The position numbers and the translations under genes are program-made. From Myotis daubentonii (lineage: Eukaryota > Chordata > Mammalia > Chiroptera > Vespertilionidae), in contig NC_081842.1 of the NCBI RefSeq assembly GCF_963259705.1, positions 89,634,433 through 89,698,432 on the forward strand: 64,000 bases of DNA. The letters run 5' to 3'. Of the stretch, positions 10,215 through 21,575 are shown in pieces. Under the pieces are notes generated by a model. The model was given only the letters and a program-made list of their open reading frames with translations. It made no database searches and was not told the DNA's origin. How positions within the stretch are numbered: the first letter of the stretch is position 1; every line of letters starts with the position of its first letter.

Positions 10215-10440
10215 GTCATGCCATTCAGAGTAAAGTTGATAGAATGTTCTGCAAACCCTTACATAACCTGACCTCCTTCATATCACTGACTTTATTCTCT
10301 CCTCTTCTTTCCTTTGCCTTTGTAGTTTCAGCTATACCATCACTATTCTGGAAATAAGCCAGACATCCTCTTGCCATGTGGACTTTGATATGCTCTTCCC
10401 TCTGCTGAACATGCCTTCTACCCAATACCAACATGACTTA
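10215..10440 (+). repeat. LINE2 (L2) fragment
   Basis: The plus strand contains 'ccttacataacctgacctcctt', 'ctattctggaaataagccagacatcctcttgcc' and 'ctcttccctctgctgaacatgccttctaccc', matching the order of the L2 3' region. A Ves SINE has inserted just to the right. Confidence 0.5.
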
Positions 10441-10460
10441 GTCTCTTATGTAGTTCTCTT

Positions 10461-10688
10461 TGTTGTTGTTGTTGTTGTTGATTTCTGAGAGGAAAGGAGA
10501 GAGAGAGAGAGGGAGGGAGAGAAAGATAGAAACATCAATGATGAGAGAGAATAATTGATAGGTTGCCTCCTGCACTCCCCACCCTGGGGATTGAGCCTGC
10601 AACCCAGGCATGTACCCTGACCAGGAATCAAACATGACCTTCTGGTTCACAGGTCAATGCTCAACCACTGAGGCACACTGGCCGGGCC
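10461..10688 (-). mobile_element. Ves SINE
   Basis: The minus strand reads GGCCCGGCCAGTGTGCCTCAGTGG (A box), then a degraded B box, the Ves body, a GA-rich (CT in sense) tract, and a (CAA)n tail that appears on the plus strand as TGTTGTTGTTG. I could not find a convincing target duplication. Confidence 0.9.
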
Positions 10689-10756
10689 TGTTTGCTTTTA
10701 ATGCGATTCAGAGAAGTTAATAAGTGTCTTTGGCTTTCCTGATCACTACCTATCTA

Positions 10757-13135
10757 TCCTATATAATAAGAGAGAAACATGCAAATTAACCATCCCTCCG
10801 CTATGCTCAAGCCATGCCCACAAGCCAAGCCAAACCAATAGCCAATCAGAGTGACTATACAAATTACCTGACAAAGATAGAAGTTAATTGCATACACAGA
10901 TGTCAAGCGCCCCAGGAGGTGATGGTGGCCAGGGCCGTGGGCCCCCAGGACCTTCACCAGCCCCGGGAGGTGCGCTAAGCCATGCCCGCGGGCTCCCGGG
11001 ACTTTCACTGGCCCCGGGAGGCGAGGCGGTAGCCACGCCCATGGGCTCCTGGGACTTTCGCCAGTCGGGGAGCCAAGGCTCCCCCTGCCTAGCCATGCCC
11101 GCGGGCTCCTGGGACCTTGCCGGTGGAGAGCGGGAGGTTTGGAGGACTTGGCAGAGCAGGAGGCCGCTGGACATAGAGCAGCACAAGAGAGAGGTCGGCT
11201 TGGAGGGCATGGCTCCCCTTGTCACCCCAGCTTCCTCATCACAGCTGTGGAAACTGACAGCAGGGAAGAGAAAGTCCCACCCCCACAGGATCAGCCAGAA
11301 TCAGCCATTGGTCAGACAGCTCTCAGCAGTCTGATAGCCAGGACTCTTATTCACCTGCATCTCGGACTGTGACGGTAGAGAGGTGGGGCTATGTCTAAAG
11401 AACAACTGTTGATACAATGTAGCTCTGCAGCAGAAAGATGCCAGGGTTATCGACAGAAAGTGTCTGCAGAGCAGCGTGCATCTGATCTTGAAAGAAGGCA
11501 GTGGCGACAACAGAATATGTCTAGAGAACAGTCATCAACAAGTACTACCAATACTGGTAGGAACTGCCTTCTCAGTGAAAATGGAGTACATGACGATGCA
11601 ATCCTTGAACATAGTTGTGGTGGAATGACTGTTTGATGTGAATTTTGCCTATCACTAAATTTCTCTGTTGAAAAACCATCCCATGGGAAACTTACTCGAT
11701 GTTGTATCAAAGGGAAAGTCCAAATGATATACATTGTCCAGATTACCCGGCATATTTAAAAAGATTAATGACAAACGAAGATTCTGACAGTAAAAATTTC
11801 ATAGAAAATATTCGTTCCATAAATAGTTCTTTTGCTTTTGCTTCCATGGGTGCAAATATTGCATCACCATCAGGATATGGGCCATGCTGTTTTAGAATAC
11901 ACAGACAAGTTTATCACCATACTGGAACTTTACATCCTTCAGATGGTGTTTCTCAGAAATTTGCTCAACTCTATATTTTGGATACAGCTGAAGCTATAAG
12001 TAAAAGATTCACAATGCCAGAAAACCAGGGCCGCTCAAAAAGACTCATGATCAACATCAACAACCTCATGCATAAAATAAGTGAATTAACAAAATCGTAC
12101 AAGATGCTACATGAGGTAGAAAAGGAAGCCCAATCTGAAACATCAGCAAAAGGTATTGCTCCCACAGAAGTAACAGTGGTGATTAAATATGAGCATAACA
12201 GTGACCCAGGTAGGTATAATTCTCCCCGTGTAACCGAGGTTGCTGTCATATTCAGAAATGAAGATGGAGAACCTCCTTTTGAAACGGACTTGCTCATTCA
12301 TTGTAAACCAGATCCCAATAATCCAAATGCCACTAAAATGAAACAAATCAATATCCTGTTTCCTACATTAGATGCAATGACATATCCTATTCTTCTTCCA
12401 CATGGTGAAAAAGGCTGGGGAACAGATATTGCATTAAGACTTAGAGACAACAGTGTAATCGACAATAATACTAGACAAAATGTAAGGACACGAGTCACAC
12501 AAATGCAGTATTATGGATTTCATCTCTCTGTGAGGGACACGTGCAATCCTATTTTAAATGCAGGATAATTAACTCAACAGTTTATCATGGATTCATATTC
12601 AAAAATGGAGGTCAATCAGATAAATTTCATCAAAGTAAACCAATCTAAGTTGAGAGTTGAAAAATATAGTGGTTTGATGGATTATTTGAAATCTAGATCT
12701 GAAAATGACAATGTGCTGATTGGTAAAATGATCATACTTCCATCATCTTTTGAGGGTAGTCCTAGAAATATGCAGCAGTGATATCAGGATGCTATGGCAA
12801 TTGTAACAAAGTGTGGCAAGCCCGATTTATTCATAACCATGACATGCAACCCCAAATGGGCAGATATTGCAAACAATTTACAATGCTGGTAAAAATTTAA
12901 AAACAGACCTGACTTGGTAGCCAGAGTTTTTAATATTAAGCTGAATGCTCTTTTAAATGATATCTGTAAATTCCATTTATTTGGCAAAATAATAAGTAAA
13001 ATTCATGTCATTGAATTTCAGAAATGCAGACTGCCTCATGATTACATATTATTGATATTAGATAGTGAGTCCAAATTACATTCCTCGAATTAATTCCCTT
13101 TCAATGTGCACGAATTTCAAGCACCGGGCTACTAG
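10757..13135 (+). mobile_element. Internally truncated autonomous Helitron (RepHel relic)
   Basis: Starts TCCTATATAATAAGAGAG after A10756. The 5' region shares CCCTCCGCTATGCTCA and a CCAATCAG box with the short Helitrons at 7455 and 54244. A GC-rich tandem block (about 10918-11120, units near 60 bp) precedes the coding relic at 11391. The relic ends just after the HUH-like motif; the 3' terminus then follows (GTGCACGAATTTCAAGCACC...CTAG), so the whole helicase domain is missing. The terminal hairpin is damaged: the right arm reads CAAGCAC where the left arm would pair with CGTGCAC. The next Helitron begins at the very next base. Confidence 0.9.
11391..13093 (+). pseudogene. Helitron Rep-helicase protein, N-terminal and partial Rep domain, broken
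   Basis: The frame opens with MSKEQLLIQ and runs to a stop at 11634-11636. The next frame (11699-12568, 289 codons) contains the conserved N-terminal region ('FAQLYILDTAEA', 'LPHGEKGW'), so at least one frameshift lies between about 11640 and 11700. In-frame stops follow at 12566, 12779 and 12890. The Rep segment keeps LFITMTCNPKWADI, and then HVIEFQKCRLPHDY at 13004-13045. In working Rep domains the HUH motif is His-x-His; here the second His position is Tyr (13043-13045). The tyrosine motif and helicase are absent. The protein cannot nick or unwind DNA, so movement would need another source. Confidence 0.9.
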
Positions 13136-13687
13136 TCCTATCTAATAAAAGAGAAACATGATAATTAGCATACGACCGCTACCCTTCCCATTGGCTAATT
13201 AGGGCGATATGCAAATTAATTGCCAGCCAAGATGGCGGCCAGCAGCCTGGCAGCTTGAAACTAACATGAGGCTTGCTTGCTTCAGTGACGGAGGACTCCA
13301 ACATTACCCGCCTGCCTTGCCGGACTCTGAGCCTCCAGTTTGAAACATTGTAACAATATAGAAGCTAAACAAAACCCCAGAAACCTGCTTTCAGCCACTG
13401 GGATCTCAGAGCTGGAGTTATACATTGTTTCGATTATAGAACCCAAACAAACCGGATACCTGCTTTCAGCAGCAGAAGCCTCAGAGCTGGAGCCAGAGCT
13501 AAAGCTGGCCCAGAATAAAAAAGAAAAGAAAAAAAGGAGCAGTTGGGAGCTTCAGTCACCTGCCAGCCTGAAAACAGCCCTCAGCCCCTCACCCAGACTG
13601 GCCAGGCACCCCAGTGGGGACCCCCACCCTGATCCAGGACACCCTTCACAGCAAACCAGCCATCCCCACCCATGCACCAGGCCTCTA
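13136..13687 (+). mobile_element. Helitron unit A (plus), head-to-tail after the RepHel relic
   Basis: Begins TCCTATCTAATAAAAGAG immediately after CTAG of the previous element and ends ...GCACCAGGCCTCTA directly before TCCTGTATAG of unit B. Contains ATTGG (13190-13194, reverse CCAAT), octamer ATGCAAAT (13209-13216), AAGATGGCGGCC (13229-13240, YY1-like), an A-rich tract near 13520 and GC-rich 3' repeats. No hairpin stands before the GGCCTCTA end. Confidence 0.9.
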
Positions 13688-14836
13688 TCCTGTATAGTAA
13701 AAGGGTAATATGCCTCCCAGCACCTGGATCGGCGGAGCCGAGAGGTCTCCCAGCACCAGGATCAGCGTGTCAGGGGCAGCGCCCAAAACCCCTGATCGCC
13801 CTGCGGCTCTGTGTGTGACAGGGGGCGGGGCCACAACCTCCCTATCTGTCCTGCTCTGTTCGTGACAGGGGAAGGCGCTCCAACCTCCTGATCAGCCCTG
13901 CTCTGTGCCTGATATTGGGTAGCTCCCCAACCCTCCCCCACGGGCCCTGCTCTGTGTGTGACAGGGTAGAGCCATAACCTCCCCATTGGCCTTGCCCTGA
14001 GTGTGAGAGTGGCGGCGCCCCAACCCCTGATCGTCCCTGCTCTGTGGGTGATAGAGGGCAGCGCCCCAACCCCCTGATCTGCCCTGCTCTGTGTGTGGCA
14101 GGGGGCAGTGCCCCACCTCCCCTATCGGCCCCTACTCTGTGCATGACAGGGGGGAGCTCTCCAACCCCCTGATGGGCCCTGCTCTGTGCATGACAGGGGG
14201 CAGCGCCCCAACCCCCTGATCGCCCTGCGGCTCTGTGTGTGACAGGGTGCGTCGCCCCAACCCCCTGATCGTCCATGCTCTGTGGGTGATAGAGGGCGGC
14301 GCCCCAACCCTCTGATCTGCCCTGCTCTGTGTGTGACAGGGGGCGGTGCCCCAACTCCCTTATCAGCCCTATTCTGTGATTGACAGGGGGGAGCTCCTCA
14401 ACCCCCTGACGGGCCCTGCTCTGTGCCTGACAGGGGGGAGCTCCCCAACTGCCTGATCGGCCCTGCTCTGTGCGTGACAGGGGGTGGTGCCACAACCTCC
14501 CTATCGACCCTACCTTGAGTGTGACAGGGGACGGTGCCCCAACCCCCTAATCGTCCCTACCCTGAGCGTGACTGAGGGTGGCATCGCAACCTCCCAATCC
14601 GCCCTGCTCTGTGCATGACAGGGGGCGGCGCCCCAACTCCCCAATTGGCCCTGCTCTGAGCCCGACCAGGGGCTGCACCCAGGGATTGGGCCTGCCCTCT
14701 GCCACCCGGGAGCAGGCCTAAGCCAGCAGGGCGTTATCTCCTGAGGGGTCCCAGACTGCGAGAGGGCACAGGCCGGGCTGTGGCACCCCCCCCATACCCC
14801 CCTGATTGGACAAATTTTTGTGCACCGGGCCTCTAG
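13688..14836 (+). mobile_element. Helitron unit B (plus) with a large internal minisatellite
   Basis: Starts TCCTGTATAGTAAAAGGG and ends TTTGTGCACCGGGCCTCTAG. Most of it (about 13770-14670) is a GC-rich tandem repeat with units near 50 bp, recognisable by 'cctgctctgtg.gtgacaggggg'. About 17 units can be counted. The 217-codon minus-strand frame and several others are by-products of the repeat. This is the longest B array seen in the window. Confidence 0.9.
13770..14670. repeat. Minisatellite of Helitron unit B
   Basis: Tandem units of about 47-54 bp with a shared core 'gccctgctctgtg' and 'tgacaggggg'. Unit number differs strongly among B copies (about 2 at 63.2 kb to about 17 here). Confidence 0.9.
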
Positions 14837-15077
14837 TATATATTTAAAAGGCTAATATGCAAAGTGTCCCCTGAGGAGTTTGACCTGGGAGACCGGGAGT
14901 TTGATCACTCGCTATGATGTGTGATGACCACTAGGAGGCAGTGCGGAACAAAGGAAAGCCCTGGCCAGCAGCCAGAGAGGAAGGCCCTGTCTGGCAGCCA
15001 GAAAGTCCCATGGCCCTGATCTCCGGCCCGGCCTAAGGACCCTGCCCATGCACAAATTTCATGCACTGGGCTTCTAG
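14837..15077 (+). mobile_element. Helitron family C (plus), last member of the array
   Basis: Begins TATATATTTAAAAGGCTAATATGC, a decayed TCC-start, right after CTAG of unit B. It ends GCACTGGGCTTCTAG before T15078. Near-CTCF motif CCACTAGGAGGCAG lies at 14928-14941 (one position off consensus). The array as a whole (10757-15077) is bounded by A and T, as a single Helitron insertion would be. Confidence 0.85.
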
Positions 15078-16049
15078 TAGTTAAGACAACTGTCTTATGT
15101 AATGTTTTATTGTACTTATTTCTATCAACTAAACATACAAATTATTAGTTTGTTAATATCTCCTTGTACTGCAACATATGCTCCTTGAGAGTAGGGATGT
15201 TTTTCTTTTTTGTTTTGTTTTTTGCTATTTTGCTACCAAATCATTACATTTTTGCTAGGGAAACAGATGATTGAATAGATTTATATAAATTCATCATTCA
15301 AAATATAATGTAAAGAATAGCTTCTGACGTAACTTTATTAGTGAATTCAACTTCTACATTACCCATATTAATGTGCTTTCTCTAAAATGAACATTGTTGG
15401 ATTATTTATCATATTGCGCTTAGAGTGATGGAATCATGAGATTTTACAGCTGGTACTGCATTTGAGATGATTTTTGTTATATTTAGACAAAAAGCATAAG
15501 ATTCTTACTAATGATTTTCCATAAATTTTTGTACTTACACAATAAGGTGATACTGCAATCACAATTTTTAATTTTTTGCACTGTTTCTTGATGTCAATCA
15601 CATATTTTGTTTTAAGTCATGTGGGATTAAGAGGTGAAAAAAAGAGAGAAAAATCAAAGTTGCTTAAAAATTTCAGTATTTTTTTTTTTTTAGTAAATTT
15701 AAATGATTAGATTCAGAACATGCTACCCCACAACATGGCAAGTTGGCCTACTGATTATTTTAAGCTGAAGCAACTTGAGAAATGGCAGGTGAAGGAAAGA
15801 TTCTCTGATCACTCCTTCTCCCCTGAAGTAGTTCCTAAGACCCTCACGTGTGAACTGCTCTCCCTCTACTCAGAGGGAAGAAGCATCCTTCCCTCCAAAG
15901 ATGAAGGGTTGCCAAAAGGAATCCGAAAAAACAGGCAATGGTATTCCTAGTTTACTACCCTTAGCGCATACCCTTTTGTGTTAGACTTTTTCATAACTTT
16001 CTACTGTTCATCACACCTAGTATAAAAATGCTCAGGCTTAACCATTTCT
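15078..16049. other. Host intergenic DNA, nothing recognised
   Basis: AT-rich. A 76-codon plus frame at 15720-15950 has no recognisable domain. Confidence 0.5.
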
Positions 16050-16380
16050 TCATTTGTTAGAAAGGTCTCACAACACATCATCTGTATACTGTACTGTGTG
16101 TTCATCACCCCAATCAAGTCTCCTTCCATCACCATTTATCCCCTTGTGCCCTCCTCCACCTTCCCCTCACCTCCCCTCTCCCAGACAATCACCACACTTT
16201 TGTCCCTGTCCATGAGTTTTTTCTTTTTTCTTTATTTTTCTGCTCAATCCTTCCACCCCCACCCCAACCCAGTCATCTAATCCTCCCACCACCTGACAAC
16301 TGTCAGCTTGCTCTCTGTCTTTAAGTCTGTCTCTATTTTGCTTGTTACTTTTAGTCTTGGCTTTTAGTCTTGACTGTGAA
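16050..16380 (-). repeat. Old L1 3'-UTR fragment
   Basis: 'gtgtgttcatcaccccaatcaagtctccttccatcaccatttatcccc' followed by C-rich sequence and 'tgtccctgtccatgagttttttc' resembles the 3' UTR of an L1 subfamily older than the main one in the window, in inverted orientation. Confidence 0.55.
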
Positions 16381-16784
16381 ATACAGACTCTGGATCAAAG
16401 AGCTTAAAATCTCATCATTCTAAAGCCAGTAAGTGACAGAAAGGCTTTTCAATAGCTCTATAAAAACCACTTACATTGAGTAAATTATATGCCAGAGTAG
16501 AACATTTTTCAGAAAGCTTTATACAACATAAAGGGCGTGGGGATTCCATCAATTTGGCTTCTTCATTCAGACAAGTTCTGGAATATAATTTCTGTGCTGA
16601 TGTTTTACATAAGCCTTAGATTTTATTATACTATCGTATTTGAAGTGAAATGTAGATTACAGTCAAGCAATAAAATATAGAATTTTAAGTCACAGCAATG
16701 ATGCAGCAAACAAATAAAACAAATATACACAGAATTATTATTTGAAAATGCAAAACTATAGGTAAATCAGTCAGCTTATTACCA
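16381..16784. other. Host intergenic DNA between two L1 fragments
   Basis: No recognisable feature. Confidence 0.4.
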
Positions 16785-17745
16785 GATAATTTTTTATGAA
16801 AGTATAGTTGATGTACCATATTATATGAGTTTCAGGTGCATAACATATTTATTCAACATTTATATACCTTACAAAGTAATCACCATGATAAATCCAATGA
16901 TCATCTGTCACCATAATACATTATGATACTATTGACTATATTTTCTATGTTGTCTATTATGTCCCTGTGACATATATTTTATAACTAAAATTTTATACCC
17001 CTTATTCCCTTTCACACTTTCACATTTTTCATCCATCACCCCACACCCTCCAATCTGGCAAACATCAGTTTGTTCTTTGTGCCTATGAGTGTGTTTATTC
17101 TCTTTCTGCTTTGTTTAATTTGTTTTTTAGATTCCACATATAAATAAAATCATGTCCTTCTCTGTCTGACTTATTTTATTCAGCATAAAAGTCTCTAGGT
17201 TGATCTATGTTGTTACAAATAGAAATGGCAAGATTTTATTCATTTTTATGGCATATATATATATATACACATATATATCACATTTTTATGTATTCATCTA
17301 CCAATGGACAGTTAGGTTGCATTCATATACAAAAATATTGTAATTGATGCTAAAATGAATATAGGGTGCATATGTCTTTTTAACTTAGTGTTTTCATTTC
17401 TTCAGATAGATATTCAGAAGTAGAAATACTCAGTCATATGTTAGTTCTCTTCTTAGTTTTTTGAGGAGCAACTCTAACATTTTCCATAATGGGTGCTCCA
17501 GTTTTCAATCTCACTAGTAGTGCACAAGGACTAACTTTTCTCAACCTCCTTGCCAATAAACATGTCATTTGTTGACTTTTTTATAATAGCCAATCTTACA
17601 GGTATGAGACAATATCTCATTGTGACTTTGATTTGTATTTCTCTATTGATTAGCAATGCTGATCATCTTTTCATGTGTCCATTGCCCATCAGTATATCCT
17701 CTTTTTAATTGGACTGTTTGTTGTTTTAATATTGAGTTGTGTGTG
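16785..17745 (-). mobile_element. Old L1 (L1MA-like) 3' end
   Basis: Inverted L1 3' UTR plus the ORF2 C-terminus: 'agtatagttgatgtaccatattatatgagtttcaggtgcataac', 'gattccacatataaataaaatcatg', 'caatggacagttaggttgc', 'ctccttgccaataaacatgtcatttgttg', 'tatctcattgtgactttgatttgtatttctc'. Heavily mutated and older than the twin-primed copies. Confidence 0.8.
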
Positions 17746-20700
17746 TTTACATATTTTGGAAATTAATTGCCAGAGAAATTTGAATTCCACTGAGACATTT
17801 TATTGGCTATAATATGAAATAAGAAAAACAAGTTGTAATCAGAAATTTAAAAATTTTAAATCAGAATAGTTGGAACACAATAAAAGCCATTTTTAAATTA
17901 GACCTCATTTTACTGATAGTATAATGAATATATACAGTGCTTAAATTTTTAGCTCCATACAAAGAATAATGTAAGATGAAATACCTTGTTAAGCATTTTA
18001 GGAATGTTTATATCTTAATAGCCAGACTATCACAGCTTTCCACTACCAGTGACCCTGATCCACTTCTTATTTTTCATATAATGATCATGTCATAGCTCTA
18101 CATCCATACATAGCCCTGTGACATCTGCATTGGAAGTGTAGGAATTCTAGCTCTTCCACAAATGACAATAGTTAATGTGGGAAGCAATGGGGAATATTCA
18201 AAACAGTAAACATATGTAAAAATCCCCTGTCCTGCTTCCCAACAACTGTCAGTCACAGTCTTTCCACAACAAGACACCTCTGAGAACAAAAGTTAGCCAT
18301 CTCTTCCTGTTTGTCATCTTCATAGAGGATTCCCAGCAGGCAGAACAGCAAAATGGCTATCTGTTAAGTCCAAGCGTGGGGGACATATAACAATAAGAAT
18401 GCCATAAACAAGTGAACGAGGAGAATAGGGCACTTTTCATTGGATGACAGTTTAGCACACGACTCCAGTGGCTAGGAGAACAATGGACATCCCAAGAGAA
18501 TTAACAACCAGCTTGTATCAAACCCTCAGTTTTGGTTAAGGCATGTGCTCTTCGCTTTGCATTGTCAAAACCTCCAAGAGCTGGGTGTTGTGCTCCACAG
18601 ATAAAGACAATGTGTTGTTCTTCCTTTTCACAAATAGGATTGCAGTGCTATTTGCTGTCTTGCTTAAAACACACTTTTTTGTTGTTGTTCTTGTTTACCC
18701 TTAAATGCTTGATTGACAATACCCTGGGAGATGTCATAGTTTCTGTAGCAATCACTGTGGTATCCTTGAGCAACAGAGATGCCAGGAAGACTCTCCCAGG
18801 TGTTTTGTCAATGAACCAGGATGGCCTCTTATAGGGCTCACTTGTCCAATGCTTTAACATCAACTGATGTCTATTTGAAGAGCAGATAAGAAAGAAGACA
18901 TTAAATAGTTCAGGGGGGAAAAAGAGGGAGCCTAAGTTCATTAAGGGCCCCACATGAAAGCAGCATGTGTGGAATGTCAATTTAATAATAGAATTGACAG
19001 CTCGTCCCTGGTGTCACTCTGTCACAATAGCTTCTTTGACAATTTAGAAAATGGATTCTTTGTAGATGTCAGTGAGTGGCACTACATACATTTGCGAATG
19101 CCTTGCATAACTAACATTCTCCCTTATGCCGCATTTCCAGGATCTGTCCCAAGAATGTTTTCAAGCTGACCCAGGAGCTGGTGTATGAAGATCCAGTGTA
19201 CCTACCCTATCCCAAACACAGTGCATAATGTTGAAAACCAATCATCACTTGGTCATAAATAAGAATGTTAACTAGTTTGGAAAATATTCATTGGCTAGAA
19301 GATATTTTTTTGAATTATGATACTCTACCAGTACTAATAAAAAATGCATTTAATCACTTATTGACTTTGTGACGAGTTTAGTGTAAGCTGATTTCATAAT
19401 TCCATGATAAATTTGGCCTTTCAATGTATATATGGATCATTCTCATGAACTGAATTAATCAATAATGTTTATAAACAGAGATGAGAATCTTTAAAACCTT
19501 GAATGGCATTGACCATAAAAAATAAAGTACAATGTAGAAAACAACAAAAATTTCTCAACACTATTGTTGTACATTAAATCACTTAGATTATTCCTTTGTT
19601 TGTTTAAGCTAATTTTTTTTCTGGCCTATTATAATTAAATTAGTCAGGAAAACAATACAAAATGGATTTCCCAAATGTTCAAGGTAATATCCTATTTAAA
19701 CTTTAGTCATTCAGTCTATGTATTGGAAAATTATTTAATTTTCTCATTTTAGTGGTATTACCAGAAGTCATTATTCATAAATGAGCAAAGATATACAGAG
19801 TACTTGAATAAAGATAGAAAAATATAAATTTTATTTATTATAATCATCATGAAAACTTGATTTGACCATATTAATGGCAGTGTTTTTCACTGTCCTAAAA
19901 CTAAACTTACAGAATATATGAATTATATTTTCATGATAAGAATATTGAGCACTGTTATTTTTAGTTGCAGGTGACAGAAAAGTATGTACATTACTTTTTT
20001 TCAAAGAAATATTCATGAATTTATTGATGCTTCTATTTAAAGAATAAATTTATTTGATTTATTTAAAGAATAGTTTTACAGCTATCAAATAGTTATGTTA
20101 TAATAATATTAATTTTATCTGTATATAATAGATAAAAATTAGAAAATATTGAGTTATCTTATTTTATAACTGCATTATTTTTGTGTTAAGATCATCTATT
20201 TTTTTCTATTTAATTTACCTATTCACTTCAGTCAGTAATATTCAACATTTTACTATGTATAGTATTAATTTGAATTTTGTGTGGAACGAGAAAAATATAA
20301 CGTAATTTTACTGTTAATTTATAAAGTACTAAAACTTGAAGGAAAGTTAAGGATTCACGAATCTAACTTTTTTATTTAACTTTGAGGAACCTAAAGCCAC
20401 AACATTAACTAACTTTCTGAATTTTGGACAAAATTTCTGAGTGATCACAATATAGAATATGTTGATCAGATATTGCCAAATAATTTAAAGTGTTTTTGTT
20501 TTTTTAAAATAACATACAAAGGCAGTTCAAATTATTTGGCTGTGAAAGAGCCCCATTATATATTATTGATTTGCCCTATATTGTGGACTGTTGGACAGTC
20601 TTCAACAAAATGTACATTTACAAACTTGTTCTATGAAACTATTCAATGTACATGAAATGTAACACAGTTAACTAACCATCATTTACTCTATTCTCAATAC

Positions 20701-20788
20701 TGATTTGACTTTACAGTTAACTAAAGTGATTAAAATAAAATATTACTTTAAGGGTTTATGAAGAATTAAGAGTAATTTTAAGTTATAA
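17746..20788. other. Host intergenic DNA, nothing recognised
   Basis: Mostly AT-rich. The block 18300-19200 is more balanced in composition and has a 100-codon plus frame and a 110-codon minus frame over the same bases. Neither shows a domain that I recognise, and I do not call a gene. Confidence 0.45.
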
Positions 20789-21194
20789 TCTATACTAATA
20801 AAAGGGTAATATGCTAATTAGACCAGGAGGCGTTCGGGAAGACCTTCCGATGTCTTTCTGGACAAAGCCATAGTGGTGGAGCCGAGGCAGAGGCAGTTAG
20901 GGGCAAACAGGCTGACGGGGGGGGGGGGGCGCAGTGGGGGCGATCAGGCTAGTGGGGAGGTCAGTTAGGGGTGATCAGACCGGAAGGGGGGGCAGTTGAA
21001 GGCGATCAGGCCTGCAGGCAGAGTGGTTAAGGGAGATCAGGCAGGCAGACAAGTGAGCAGTTAGGAGCCAGTGGTCCCGGATTGCAAGAGGGATGTCTGA
21101 CTGTTGGACATCCCCCAAGGGGTCCCAGATTGGAGAGGGTGCAGCCCGAGCTGAGGGCCACCCCCATGCATGAATTTCGTGCACTGGGCACTAG
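20789..21194 (+). mobile_element. Non-autonomous Helitron (406 bp)
   Basis: TCTATACTAATAAAAGGG start after A20788 and GAATTTCGTGCACTGGGCACTAG end before T21195, with a clear 3' hairpin (TGCATGAATTTCGTGCA region). The interior has GC-rich tandem units near 35-40 bp ('cagttaggggcgatcaggc') from about 20890 to 21060, including an 11-base G run. It shares its 5' region with the element at 32672 and its repeats with the one at 37636. Confidence 0.9.
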
Positions 21195-21221
21195 TTAATA
21201 TATAATATTAATAAATAAAGG

Positions 21222-21330
21222 AGCCTATGGAATGGAAGAATATATTTGCATATCATATATCTGATAAGGAGTTAAAATTCAAAGTATATAAGGAACTCAT
21301 ACAACTTAAGAGCAAAGAAAAAAATATTTG
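21222..21330 (+). pseudogene. Small L1 ORF2 fragment
   Basis: Translation gives 'KEPMEWKNIFAYHISDKEL' and then 'YKELIQLKSKEK', a typical segment of ORF2p near its C-terminus. Isolated piece. Confidence 0.6.
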
Positions 21331-21575
21331 AAGACAATAGAAGCTAGTTGTCTATATACTATTAAGAATGACCACACTTTTGAGAAATTAAATTCTGACT
21401 TCCTAATATATTTGTGTGTTTATAAAACTGTATAAAGACTAAAGACTATTTGCTCCACAATTATATTGTTGAGCCCAGTAACACTGATAATCACACATTA
21501 TATCCTTTGTACATTACTTAACTAATTTTACTAGATTATGACTAAATATTAAATAAATAATGAGATTATAAGTAA

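Noticed and set aside
10461..10688. Ves SINE A and B boxes as working tRNA genes
   Set aside because: Sequences are SINE bodies with CT tracts and A-rich tails; tRNA folding is lost in all six copies.
10888..11334. 148-codon plus frame rich in Gly and Pro
   Set aside because: Produced by the GC-rich tandem block in the 5' region of the RepHel Helitron; a 113-codon frame on the opposite strand overlaps it.
13842..14495. 217-codon minus-strand frame
   Set aside because: Phantom frame of the unit B minisatellite; other phases are open too.
13770..14670. Regular ~50-bp repeats as a possible CRISPR array
   Set aside because: Repeats are contiguous and degenerate, without unique spacers, inside a eukaryotic transposon.
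18532..18980. Overlapping 100- and 110-codon frames as a possible exon or retrogene
   Set aside because: No domain recognised, no splice or poly(A) context that I can support, and both strands are open over the same bases.
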